DNA of 37,882 nucleotides. It comes from Holophagaceae bacterium. GTDB taxonomy: Bacteria; Acidobacteriota; Holophagae; Holophagales; Holophagaceae. Below are positions 29,739 through 37,744 of this stretch, piece by piece (the first letter of the stretch is position 1; every line of letters begins with the position of its first letter). The translations under genes were made by a program, and so were the position numbers. The stretch is from NCBI GenBank assembly GCA_025353305.1, contig JANXQX010000221.1:1-37882 (forward strand), read 5' to 3'. The notes below the pieces were generated by a model, which did no database searches, had not been told where the DNA came from, and saw only the letters and a program-made list of their open reading frames with translations.

Positions 29739-32669
29739 CCTGGCGCCGATGCGGACACTGCGGCCCGACTGCCAGGTGACGGGGCTGTCCAGGTAGCCTG
29801 TGGGATTCACGCTCGCGCCGGAATCGGTGATCTGTTCCAGGGAGTAGGTCGAGGAACGATCGTTGTAGGCATTGAGCACGTCCACGTATGGAGACAGCTT
29901 GACCTTGGCGGAGAAGCTGATTTCCGTCTCCAGGTGCAGATCCAGCCGTGTGGCGGTGGGACGGCGGCCGAACTGCCCGAGCTGGAAATTCACGGGGGTC
30001 GAATTCCCGTAGCCACCGAAGTCAGAGTTGCCATCCCCGAAGGTGGCGGTGCCATCGTCGAAGTGGCTGATGGGACTGCCGGTCTGAAGGACGAAATTCG
30101 CACCGGCGCTGCAAGGCATTTTCCCGAGATTGAATTTGTAGGTTCCGTAGAGTTTCACCGTGTGGGTGTGGTCCAGGGGCAGCAGTCCGGTTCCGACGTA
30201 CGGCCAGAGATCGAAGGAAGCGGTGATGTTGGCGTCCGGCTGGCCGTTGCTGGAAGATATGAGGCCCTGGTAATTGCCTTCCATGCGGCTGAGCACATAG
30301 CTGGCCGAAAAATAGGCCCGGTCGCTCTTCTTCTCCAAGGTGAATTCCAGGGCTCGGTATTTGTTGTACCCCTTCGGGAAGATCAGATCCACGCCGGTGT
30401 AATCGTAGGTGACGCCATCGTGGGGGTTGAAGTATTTCAGGTTGGATCCGATATTCCAGAGCACCGCGAAGCCGGTGTTGTCCACGTGGCCGTTGCGGTC
30501 CGCCAGCGGGTTCCCGGCGGCATCCACGAAGTTGGAATCTTCGAGCGGGTCCTTGAGCATCCGGTACTTGAATGTGAGGCCGCCGGACCAGCCGTTCCCC
30601 CAGCTGCGCTGGTAGCCCAGTTGGATCTCTTCGCGCTTGGGGGGCTTCACGCCATCCTGGATGGGAGGGAACTGGAAGGCCTTGTCGTATTCCACCAGGG
30701 CATCGAAGAATCCCGCGACAAAGGTTCCAACATTGCCGCCGTTGGGGCCATAGACGTACTGGCCTGTGTGGGTTCCGCCGTAGGTGGGGCTGTTGTAGCG
30801 CTTCTCCTTGAAGTATTCCGACGTGAACTCCCGGAGGGCCAAGCGCTGGGGCATGTTCTCGTAATAGATGGCGTAATTGCCGAAGAGCTTGGAACTGCCG
30901 TCGCCCTTGGCGTCGTAGGTGAAGCCGATCCGGGGCTGAAGGGCCTGCGAGGCGGTGAAGGAGAGGAACTTCCGGCCATTGCCATCGAACTGGTCCTGGG
31001 TTTCCGCGCGGAAGCCATAGAACACGTTCAGATGGGGGTTCAACTGCCAGGTGTCCTGGAGAAAGTAGGCATTGTAGGCCGAGCGCACGGTCGCGTCGTT
31101 CTGGATGACCCGATCGCGCAAGCGGCCGCCGTTCTTGTCGATGGTGAAGCGGTGATCACCGCTGACGTTTTCCCAGAATTGGTAGCTGGATTCCAGACGG
31201 GAATAGCCGAACTTCAGGCTGTGATTCCCCAGGACCCATGTGAGAGAGAGGTTGCCCTGCCTGGTGGTGTTGTATTCACGGGTGTAGAGGCCGAACCCGC
31301 CGCGATGGTACACGTTGGTGGTATCGGTCAAAAAGGAGGGAAGGGTGCCCGCGCCGCCGCCCGCTACGGCTTGATTGCCGTTGGCGCCCTGGAACCAGTG
31401 GCGGTCATAGACCGAAGGCACATTGGGAGCCACCGGTTCGGTCGGGTTGACGATGCCGGACCGGCCCAGCTTGGCCGTGAGGAAGAGGTTGTCGGCGATG
31501 CTCCAGTCGTAGCCGATTGAAGCGCCGTTGGTGTTGTAGTCGGTGGTGCGGCCCAGTTCCGCATCACCGAAAATGTAAAGTGTCTGCGGGTAGGCCACGT
31601 TGTTGCCTTGGCTCCTGGGCACATCGTGGTCGATCTTGAACCGGCTCGAGGTATGCATCACGTTCGCCGTGATCTGCTGGCTGGGGGTGACGTAGGCGTT
31701 GATCTTCACGAAGTACTGCTGGTCCTGGATATCAGCCTCATCGCTCGTGAAGCCGCTGGCGTTCTTTTGGGGCGCCTGTTTCGAAAAGTTGCCGTAGGCG
31801 CCCACCGAGTAGAAGAGGCGGTCCTTCACCAGGGCGCCGCCGGCCCAGAAAGCGGTGTCCGCGCCATAAGTCGCGGGAGGCTCCAGACTGAAGTTCGTGC
31901 TCTTGGGGGCAGGATTGAAGGCCGAGGGCGTGATGGAAAGGGAAAGGCTGCCGCGGAAATCATTGGTGCCGGACTTCGTCAGCACGTTGAAGACTCCGCC
32001 CATAGCGCTGAACTCCGGTTTGAAGCCACCGGTCTGGATGTCCACCTGATCCACAAAATCGGTGTTGAGGCTGGTGCCTCGGCCGCCATAGCGGAAGTCC
32101 GTGGACGAAAGGCCATCCACGCTCCAGGAATTCTCCGCGCCCGAGGCGCCATTGATGGACACGTTCAGGCCCCCCTGGGTGAAACCCGATCCGGCGACTC
32201 CCGGCGCAAGGAAGATGAGGGTCGAGACATCCCGGCCTTTCGGCAGGGCGTCGATGGTATCTAGAGCCAGGCTTGAGCCGGAAGTGGTGGTGGCCATGTC
32301 CACCGTGCGGTTGATGCCGACCACTTCCACTGTGGCGGAATTTTCCTTCACGCCGCGCAGGTTCACCAGATGGGTTTCATTGATGGCGAGGCTGACGTTC
32401 TGGCTGGGCATGTTGAGTCCAGTTTTTGTGGCGCTCACCCGCCATCCCCCCGGATTCAGCAGTGGGAAAAACGCTTTTCCATCGGCTCCGGTGAGGGCGG
32501 ATTTTTCGATTTGTCCTGAGGCGATGCGGACGGCGGCGGCAACAACGGGCGCCCCGGAAGCGTCCAGCACCGCAACGCTGAGGGCGCCGGTCGTGACGGA
32601 TTGAGCAAGGACTGGCAGTGGTCCACCTGCCAGAATCACAGCGAGCACACCGAGTCGGGGACGGATCAT
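29727..32669 (-). CDS. TonB-dependent outer-membrane receptor, Oar-like, with carboxypeptidase-regulatory-like domain
   Basis: A 980-residue protein. The signal peptide (VLAVILAGGPLPVLAQS) is followed by an Ig-like carboxypeptidase-regulatory domain near 30-115 (SVAVLDASGAPV, ALTGADGKAFFPLL). The plug domain holds TLIFLAPGVAGSGF, SINGASGAENSWSVDGLSS and GGVFNVLTKSGTNDFRGS. A long beta-barrel ends in RIGARLRF with terminal Phe. This architecture is widespread in Acidobacteriota and Bacteroidetes-like systems for uptake of large substrates; the ligand is unknown. The ATG at 32669 is preferred over a GTG at 32672 because AGGAGG then sits 6 bases upstream. It lies downstream of a structured leader and the Sua5-family gene. 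Confidence 0.94.
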   Translation of the reverse strand: MIRPRLGVLAVILAGGPLPVLAQSVTTGALSVAVLDASGAPVVAAAVRIASGQIEKSALTGADGKAFFPLLNPGGWRVSATKTGLNMPSQNVSLAINETHLVNLRGVKENSATVEVVGINRTVDMATTTSGSSLALDTIDALPKGRDVSTLIFLAPGVAGSGFTQGGLNVSINGASGAENSWSVDGLSSTDFRYGGRGTSLNTDFVDQVDIQTGGFKPEFSAMGGVFNVLTKSGTNDFRGSLSLSITPSAFNPAPKSTNFSLEPPATYGADTAFWAGGALVKDRLFYSVGAYGNFSKQAPQKNASGFTSDEADIQDQQYFVKINAYVTPSQQITANVMHTSSRFKIDHDVPRSQGNNVAYPQTLYIFGDAELGRTTDYNTNGASIGYDWSIADNLFLTAKLGRSGIVNPTEPVAPNVPSVYDRHWFQGANGNQAVAGGGAGTLPSFLTDTTNVYHRGGFGLYTREYNTTRQGNLSLTWVLGNHSLKFGYSRLESSYQFWENVSGDHRFTIDKNGGRLRDRVIQNDATVRSAYNAYFLQDTWQLNPHLNVFYGFRAETQDQFDGNGRKFLSFTASQALQPRIGFTYDAKGDGSSKLFGNYAIYYENMPQRLALREFTSEYFKEKRYNSPTYGGTHTGQYVYGPNGGNVGTFVAGFFDALVEYDKAFQFPPIQDGVKPPKREEIQLGYQRSWGNGWSGGLTFKYRMLKDPLEDSNFVDAAGNPLADRNGHVDNTGFAVLWNIGSNLKYFNPHDGVTYDYTGVDLIFPKGYNKYRALEFTLEKKSDRAYFSASYVLSRMEGNYQGLISSSNGQPDANITASFDLWPYVGTGLLPLDHTHTVKLYGTYKFNLGKMPCSAGANFVLQTGSPISHFDDGTATFGDGNSDFGGYGNSTPVNFQLGQFGRRPTATRLDLHLETEISFSAKVKLSPYVDVLNAYNDRSSTYSLEQITDSGASVNPTGYLDSPVTWQSGRSVRIGARLRF

Positions 32670-32711
32670 CACATTCCTCCTTGAAGGGGTTCACGTAACG
32701 TTCCTGGATTT

Positions 32712-32798
32712 GCCCACCGTCTGCCATCGGGCTCGCCCCGGATTACGGGCGATTCACCACAGGGGAGCCCTCGCTTCACGGCATCAGGCTACGGCTCC
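32712..32798 (-). other. Structured leader upstream of the TonB receptor
   Basis: In the 145-nt gap three hairpins follow in order on the minus strand: GGAGCC/GGCTCC arms (32793-32798 with 32764-32769), CGCCC/GGGCG (32747-32751 with 32734-32738), and GCCC/GGGC (32729-32732 with 32712-32715). The receptor's Shine-Dalgarno follows about 35 nt later. No known riboswitch consensus is recognised. Confidence 0.4.
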
Positions 32799-32814
32799 TT
32801 CTCGGACATCGAGA

Positions 32815-33435
32815 TCAAATGGGCCATGCGCCTGCGCCCTCCCGTACCAACACGGGTTCTTCGCCAGTGAAATCGATGATGGTGCTGCCGATGCCGATGG
32901 GCTGGCCGCAGTCGATCACCATGTCCAGGGCATGCCCCAATTCTTCTTCGATTTCCCAGGCGGAGTTCAGGGTGGCATCGCCGCTGACGTTGCAACTGGT
33001 GGTGATGATGGGCTCGCCAAGCAGTTTTGAGAGCTCACGGCAAAACCGGTGGTCCGGGATGCGCAGGCCGACAATGGGGTGGGCCTTCCCTTTTCCTTTT
33101 GATTCCAGGTACCTGGGAACCGCGTGGTTTGCCGGCAGCAGGGCGGTGTAGGGGCCCGGGAGCATCTGCTTCAGAAGGCGGAAGGTGGGTGTATCAAGAT
33201 GGCGGGTATAACGACAGAGCATCTCGAAATCCGCGCAGAGGATGCTCATGGGTTTTTTCGGATCCCTGCCCTTGAGGGATTGGATCCGGCTGACCGCTTT
33301 CTTGCGGGATGCGAGGCACCCAAGGCCGAACAGGGTGTCCGTGGGGTAGGCGATGACGCCATCCTTCAGCAGGAGGTCGGCGATGCGCTGGATCTGGCGT
33401 TCTTGCGGATTTTCAGGGTGGAGGGTGAGGATCAT
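32815..33435 (-). CDS. Sua5/YciO/YrdC-family threonylcarbamoyl-AMP synthase-like protein
   Basis: A 206-residue member of the Sua5/YrdC/YciO family. YrdC/TsaC proteins make threonylcarbamoyl-AMP for t6A in tRNA; YciO is a related protein with low activity. Motifs: VIAYPTDTLFGLGC, the LKGRDPKKPMSIL segment, PGPYTALLPAN, GLRIPDH, ITTSCNVSGD, and STIIDFTGEEPVLVREG at the end. The pattern with PTDTLFGLGC and RDPKKPMS looks nearer YciO, so TsaC function is unsure. It overlaps the Nudix stop by 4 bp. Confidence 0.88.
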   Translation of the reverse strand: MILTLHPENPQERQIQRIADLLLKDGVIAYPTDTLFGLGCLASRKKAVSRIQSLKGRDPKKPMSILCADFEMLCRYTRHLDTPTFRLLKQMLPGPYTALLPANHAVPRYLESKGKGKAHPIVGLRIPDHRFCRELSKLLGEPIITTSCNVSGDATLNSAWEIEEELGHALDMVIDCGQPIGIGSTIIDFTGEEPVLVREGAGAWPI

Positions 33436-34112
33436 GATCCGGTTACCGAGAGGTGGCTCCAGCGTGCCCGCCCAGCGCTGGGATGCTTGCTGGGGGCTTG
33501 GAAGAAACGTTCAGCCAGCCCGGGATCCATGCTCGACGAAACACCACTCCGCCGTGCCTGCAGGGTGAGTAGCGCCATCGCGGTGAGGACGTCGCTGAGT
33601 TCGCCGGTCAAGACCCGTTGGAGACACTGTTCGAATGGTTCGCGATGGAGCGCCAATTCTTCATCGTCCTCGGCCTGGTGGCGGCCGTTTGAGTCGCGCA
33701 GATCCGTGGCGAGAAAAAGAAAGGCTTCTTCATCGGTGCTGGAATTGCTGGGGTGGAAGAACGCCAGAGGTTCCCAGGAACCGGCTTCGAGATTCGTTTC
33801 TTCGGCCAGCTCGCGGCGGATGGTTTCAAAGGGGCTCTCATGTTCTTCGCCGCCGCCTTCAGGAATCTCCCAGCTGAACTGCTCCAACGGGTAGCGCCAT
33901 TGGCCCACCAGCACCACCTGGTCTTCGGCATCCAGCGCCAAGACACCGCACGCGGTGTGCTGGAATCCGCACACGGTGTAACGCCCCTCACGCCCGCGGC
34001 GATGGCGGAAGCGATCTTCGCGCAGGCGGACCCACGGCGAATCGTAAAGAGCCCTGCGGCCGAGAACCACGTAGGGATCCGGCATTGCGGGGACAGGCAG
34101 CAGAGGAAGCAT
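33432..34112 (-). CDS. Nudix hydrolase, ADP-ribose pyrophosphatase-like
   Basis: A protein of about 226 residues with a Nudix box from GGGEEHESPF through RRELAEETNL; the usual Gly near the end of the box is Asn here. The strand before it (ERFSW-like EQFSWEIPEGG) and the N-terminal RDRFRHRRGREGRYTVCGFQ fit NudF/ADP-ribose pyrophosphatase relatives. The likely substrate is a nucleoside diphosphate sugar. The start at 34112 has AAGAG 5 bases upstream. A frame open to 34211 would cross the rpsO terminator and is rejected. It overlaps the Sua5-family start (ATGA). Confidence 0.87.
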   Translation of the reverse strand: MLPLLPVPAMPDPYVVLGRRALYDSPWVRLREDRFRHRRGREGRYTVCGFQHTACGVLALDAEDQVVLVGQWRYPLEQFSWEIPEGGGEEHESPFETIRRELAEETNLEAGSWEPLAFFHPSNSSTDEEAFLFLATDLRDSNGRHQAEDDEELALHREPFEQCLQRVLTGELSDVLTAMALLTLQARRSGVSSSMDPGLAERFFQAPSKHPSAGRARWSHLSVTGS

Positions 34113-34130
34113 CATGTCTCTTATTAAAAC

Positions 34131-34156
34131 AAAAACGCCCGCGTCTGCGGGCGTTT
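34131..34156 (-). terminator. Intrinsic terminator of rpsO
   Basis: On the minus strand AAACGCCCGC, loop AGAC, and GCGGGCGTTT form a 10-bp perfect stem followed by TTTTTGTTTT. It lies 18 bp after the rpsO stop and separates it from the Nudix gene. Confidence 0.93.
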
Positions 34157-34173
34157 CGAACAGGCGCGTGAAA

Positions 34174-34443
34174 TTAGCGGCGGAGTCCGAGCCGTTCGAT
34201 GACGGTGGCATACCGGGCCTTGTCCTTGCGTTTCAGGTAATCGAGAAGCCGGCGGCGCTGGCCCACCATGATCATCAGTCCGCGGCGGCTGTGATAGTCC
34301 TTGGAGTGGATCTTGAAATGCTCGGTGAGATCGTTGATCCGCTTGGTGAGCAGCGCCACCTGGACTTCGGGGGAGCCCGTGTCCGTGGCGTGCTGCTTGT
34401 AGTCTTCGATGATGATGGTTTTCTGATCAAGCGTCAGGGCCAT
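34174..34443 (-). CDS. rpsO: 30S ribosomal protein S15
   Basis: An 89-residue S15, the exact usual length, binding 16S rRNA central domain early in 30S assembly. Landmarks: [14 protein letters not shown] at the start, the conserved [23 protein letters not shown] in two pieces, [11 protein letters not shown] and the C-terminal [17 protein letters not shown] sits 6 bases before the ATG. In many bacteria pnp follows rpsO; here a terminator and a Nudix gene follow instead. Confidence 0.98.
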   Translation of the reverse strand: MALTLDQKTIIIEDYKQHATDTGSPEVQVALLTKRINDLTEHFKIHSKDYHSRRGLMIMVGQRRRLLDYLKRKDKARYATVIERLGLRR

Positions 34444-34545
34444 GATGGCTCCTTTTCGGGGGTGTCTCCCGTCACCATCCTTGCAGCCCCGTGCGCCGCT
34501 TGGTGGTCGAGTCCGGGAAAAGGCCGGACGCCTGTTATTGGCTAG

Positions 34546-34572
34546 TTATTTTCGTGCGGAGCACGAAAATAA
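34546..34572 (-). terminator. Terminator-like hairpin of tRNA-Leu
   Basis: TTATTTTCGTGC pairs with GCACGAAAATAA around a GGA loop, a 12-bp perfect stem starting 2 bp past the tRNA CCA end. The lower stem supplies A and T runs on both strands. Confidence 0.8.
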
Positions 34573-34573
34573 A

Positions 34574-34659
34574 TGGTGCGGATAGAGGGAGTCGAACCCC
34601 CACGTCTTTTGAACACTAATACCTGAAACTAGCGCGTCTACCAATTCCGCCATATCCGC
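34574..34659 (-). tRNA. tRNA-Leu, anticodon CAG
   Basis: A class II tRNA of 86 nt with encoded CCA. The acceptor GCGGATA pairs with TATCCGC, the D arm holds TTGGTAGACGC, the anticodon stem CTAGT/ATTAG encloses TTCAGGT (anticodon CAG, codon CTG), a long variable arm follows, and the T loop is in GGTTCGACTCC. All match bacterial tRNA-Leu. Confidence 0.97.
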
Positions 34660-34706
34660 TTCAAAGACCGCATCCGTTCCCTAGGGAGACGGAAAGACGA
34701 ACCTCA

Positions 34707-34735
34707 AGCCTAGCGCGGGCCTGGATCTGCATCAA
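34707..34735 (-). promoter_or_regulatory. Promoter of tRNA-Leu
   Basis: Minus-strand TTGATG and TAGGCT are separated by 17 bp, with the -10 ending 47 bp before the mature tRNA. The hexamers fit a sigma-70 consensus well; a 5' leader would be trimmed by RNase P. Confidence 0.6.
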
Positions 34736-34753
34736 GCGAAAATCATGGCGGGG

Positions 34754-35254
34754 TCACCAGTTCGAGTAGGCGATGTTGTTCATGCCGGTTCCCCTGGCCT
34801 GGCTGTAGACATCGAAGACGTTGCCCCCGCCCCAGCTCGTGCTGTTGGCTTCGTCGTTGATGGAACGCATTCCCCACTCGGCGCGGCCCGTGAATGGGTC
34901 CACGGGGATGCGGCGCAGAAAGCGGATCTTCCCGCTCAGCGACCCGTTGGCCTTGGCGCCTTCCACGAGTACATCCAGGGATTCGGGATACCCCATGTTT
35001 TCGACAGGAGGCGGCTTGATCCTTTGCTGGTCCACAGCGAGTTTATAGGCGTCAATGGCCATGCGCATCTCGCGGAGGTCCCTGCGCAATTCGAGCTCCT
35101 TCTGGCGCTTGATTCCGTTCTGGGCCATGGGAATCACGGCCGAGGCCAAGATCATCAGCACCGTGCAGGTGATGATGAGTTCCATCAGTGTGAAGGCGCG
35201 CTGCCTGATCCGAACGCCCAGGCCGTGGGGAACCCTCCAACTGCGCAAGCCCAT
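34754..35254 (-). CDS. Type II secretion pseudopilin (GspG-like)
   Basis: A 166-residue prepilin-like protein. After a basic leader of about 18 residues the class III signal reads RQRAFTLMELIITCTVLMILASA, split here by the peptidase site before Phe; Glu at +5 is present, but the -1 residue is Ala rather than the usual Gly. The globular part ends in a GspG-style loop (IPVDPFTGRAEWG). Its start overlaps the secretin stop in a TGATG, indicating coupled translation; an ATG 30 bases earlier lies inside the secretin. It should be a subunit of a type II secretion or type IV pilus-like pseudopilus. Confidence 0.85.
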   Translation of the reverse strand: MGLRSWRVPHGLGVRIRQRAFTLMELIITCTVLMILASAVIPMAQNGIKRQKELELRRDLREMRMAIDAYKLAVDQQRIKPPPVENMGYPESLDVLVEGAKANGSLSGKIRFLRRIPVDPFTGRAEWGMRSINDEANSTSWGGGNVFDVYSQARGTGMNNIAYSNW

Positions 35255-37671
35255 CAATTCACCGTCACCAAGGCGTTGACCCACCGGCCGGGAATGGGGT
35301 TCTTGCCCAACATGAAGGTGCCGCTCTGGATGAGAACCGGAGCATTGCCTGGGGCCAGCGCCTCCACTTGAAGCACGAGCAGGGCACCGCTATCCACGGA
35401 TGCGCTGGTTTTTTTAAAGGTCACAGCGACCGCGCCGTCCTTGCCTGGTTTTTGGTCAAGAGAGCCGCCATCCGTGGTGATGAAATCGCCCGGGGTGACC
35501 GAAATGAGCTTGAGTTTTGGATCAATGAGGAGATTGAATGTCCCGGATGTGAGGCCTTTCGCACTGCTGGCGTTCAGCGTGATCTGCAGCTTCTCCCCCT
35601 TGGCGAGCGTTTCAGAGTAGGGCGACATGAAAAAGACCAGATCGGCATTATCGTCAGAAGGTTTGGATTCTGGGGGCTTGGCGTCAGGCGCGAGTCCGGG
35701 CTTGGCTTCAGGGGTGGATCCAGGCCTGGCGTCTGGCTTGATTTCGATTTTCCCATCGCCCTTGGATGGAGCGGTGGCCGGCACTGGGGCCAGGGCCGGA
35801 GGTGGTGTCACCGCGCCTGCTGGGGGAGTCTTGGCCGGAGCCCCGGTTGCTGATGCTGCTGCTGGTTTCGCCGTTCCCTGGGTTTTGTCTTGCTTCATGG
35901 CAACAGGAACGGATTCAGGGGTCTCCGTGAAGGGCCCGGCCTTGGTGGTGGCGAGATCCGGATCAAAGGCTTCGAAATCCTCCTGGCTGTAGCTTGGCTT
36001 GCGCACCAGCACGGTCCTGATGGTGAGAAGAACGTCGGTCTTGGCTTTGTTCTTTCGTGTATTGCCCAATAGCTTGCCGATGACCGGGATATCCGTGACG
36101 CCCCAGATGCCCTGCAGGCTCTTCTGCTCTTCTTCCTTCAGGAGCCCGCCGAACACGGCGGTTTCCCCATCCCGAAGCCGTGCCATGGTCTTGATCTCGC
36201 GTTTGCCAAGGTCCGGGCGGCCTGGCGTCGAAGCGGCTTTGAGTGTGGTGATCAAAGCTTCGATCTTCATGGTGATCTCGCCGTTGTAATGGACGCGGGG
36301 CTCCACCTTGATCTTCACGCCCACATCCTCGTAGTTGAACTGCGTCTGGGCTCCGCCGCCAAGCAGGCCGCCGAGACCGCCGATGCCGCCGCTCGCCCCG
36401 CCCGTGGCGCTGCTGGGCAGGGAAAGCGCGCTCTGCGTGACGGAAATCTTCTCGCCGATGTTCACCTCTCCGGTTTCCCCGCTCAGCACGCGGACGTTCG
36501 GGCTGGCCACGAGCTTCGCGTCGCCGTTGCTTTTGAGCACATCCAGGGCGATGCTCGGGAACAGGAACCGCAAGTCCGCCTTGCTGATGCGGAGGCCGCC
36601 CTTGTTCTGGTTCAGGCCGCCCGTGTTGTCGATGGTGGCGCCCAGGCGGAAGACTCCGGCTCCGCCGCCCATGCCGTCCGTGGGCTGAATCACTGGCAGC
36701 AGGCCCACCTGCTCGGCGCTGCTCTCGGTGACTTCCAGCAATTCCAGATAGACCATGACTTCCGGCTTGGCCTTGTCGAGCTGGTTCACGATGTGTTCGG
36801 AGATCACCAGTTCATTGGGCTTGGCTTTGATGGTCACGGCGTTGAGCCGCTTGTCGGTGAAGATCTTGAGCTGCGGAATGAGCGTCGAGAGGACCTGGCG
36901 GACGCCATCCACCTCGGCGTTGCTCAGGTAGAAGGTCTTGATGAGATGGTTCTCGTAAAGTTCCTTGTTTTGCGGGTTGCTCTTGAAAATCATGATGGTC
37001 TTTTCGTCCAGCTTCTTGTAGAAGAGGTCGTTCTGGAGCATCAGTGTGTCCAGGGCCTGCTGGAAACTGAGGCCCTGCATGTCGATCTGGATCTGCATGT
37101 CCTGGAAAGATGAATGGGGAATGATGTTCACCCCTGATGCCTTGCTCAGGATGGAGAAGATTTCCTTCAGGCTGGTTTTTTTCAAAAAGGTGAGGGAAAG
37201 GCCTTCGATCGACCGGGGATTCAGCTGCATGGGAGAGGTGGCGTCGGCCTTGGCTTTGGCTGTGGAATAGTCCTCAGCGGATTCCTTGGCCTTGCGGCGC
37301 TGTTCATCCAGCTGCATGCGGGCCAGCCAATCCAGGGCGATGGCGTTGTTGGGATCCAGCACCAGCGCGCGCTTCAGCTCCATCGCGGTCTCATCCATTT
37401 GTCCGCGCGATTCCAAGACCTTGGCCTTTTCGATGTGGTCCGTGGCCGCCAGCGGCGCGGCGCGGCGGTACCCGTTCTTGGCCTGCACGTTTTCCGGATC
37501 CTTCCGCAGGATCGACTGGTACTCGCGGGTCGCATCTTCATAGCGCCCCTCTGCAAAAGCTTTGTTGGCGCGGTGGAGGCTGCAGCCCAGGCCAGCCACC
37601 AGCACGGACGCCACGAGCAGCGTTTGGGCCATCCGGGGAGAAGGGAATCGGAGATGTCGGTTCAGGAACAT
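35254..37671 (-). CDS. GspD/PilQ-type secretin with TPR N-terminus and C-terminal cohesin-like domain
   Basis: An 805-residue outer-membrane secretin. The N-terminus is a signal peptide with a possible lipobox (VAGLGC), followed by TPR-like units near 35-125. An STN/N0-like domain (about 155-225: EIFSILSKASGVNI) and an N1-type domain (TFYLSNAEVDGVRQVL) lead to the secretin core with NVRVLSGETGEVNIGEKI, the GYGG-like Gly-rich gate and VLLTIRTVLVRKP. After a Pro/Ala-rich linker (about 590-680), residues about 690-805 form a cohesin-like beta-sandwich (LQITLNASSAKGLTSGTF). Such fusions occur in PilQ/GspD-like proteins of Deltaproteobacteria and Acidobacteriota. The pseudopilin gene follows with TGATG coupling. 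Confidence 0.9.
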   Translation of the reverse strand: MFLNRHLRFPSPRMAQTLLVASVLVAGLGCSLHRANKAFAEGRYEDATREYQSILRKDPENVQAKNGYRRAAPLAATDHIEKAKVLESRGQMDETAMELKRALVLDPNNAIALDWLARMQLDEQRRKAKESAEDYSTAKAKADATSPMQLNPRSIEGLSLTFLKKTSLKEIFSILSKASGVNIIPHSSFQDMQIQIDMQGLSFQQALDTLMLQNDLFYKKLDEKTIMIFKSNPQNKELYENHLIKTFYLSNAEVDGVRQVLSTLIPQLKIFTDKRLNAVTIKAKPNELVISEHIVNQLDKAKPEVMVYLELLEVTESSAEQVGLLPVIQPTDGMGGGAGVFRLGATIDNTGGLNQNKGGLRISKADLRFLFPSIALDVLKSNGDAKLVASPNVRVLSGETGEVNIGEKISVTQSALSLPSSATGGASGGIGGLGGLLGGGAQTQFNYEDVGVKIKVEPRVHYNGEITMKIEALITTLKAASTPGRPDLGKREIKTMARLRDGETAVFGGLLKEEEQKSLQGIWGVTDIPVIGKLLGNTRKNKAKTDVLLTIRTVLVRKPSYSQEDFEAFDPDLATTKAGPFTETPESVPVAMKQDKTQGTAKPAAASATGAPAKTPPAGAVTPPPALAPVPATAPSKGDGKIEIKPDARPGSTPEAKPGLAPDAKPPESKPSDDNADLVFFMSPYSETLAKGEKLQITLNASSAKGLTSGTFNLLIDPKLKLISVTPGDFITTDGGSLDQKPGKDGAVAVTFKKTSASVDSGALLVLQVEALAPGNAPVLIQSGTFMLGKNPIPGRWVNALVTVN

Positions 37672-37744
37672 GGGGCCATCCGGATTGTCAGTTGCGTCAT
37701 TGAATGATTTCGATCGGTTGAATCGTGGGAAAAATGGGCGAACC

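Noticed and set aside
29934..31520. Plus-strand 528-codon frame opposite the TonB receptor
   Set aside because: Antisense shadow in a GC-rich gene; low-complexity Val/Glu/Gly composition and no domain.
32670..32814. Cobalamin riboswitch
   Set aside because: The conserved cobalamin core (GCCACTG region and B12 box) could not be found by eye.
34116..34211. N-terminal extension of the Nudix protein
   Set aside because: It crosses the rpsO terminator and the rpsO 3' end; a start at 34112 with AAGAG is better.
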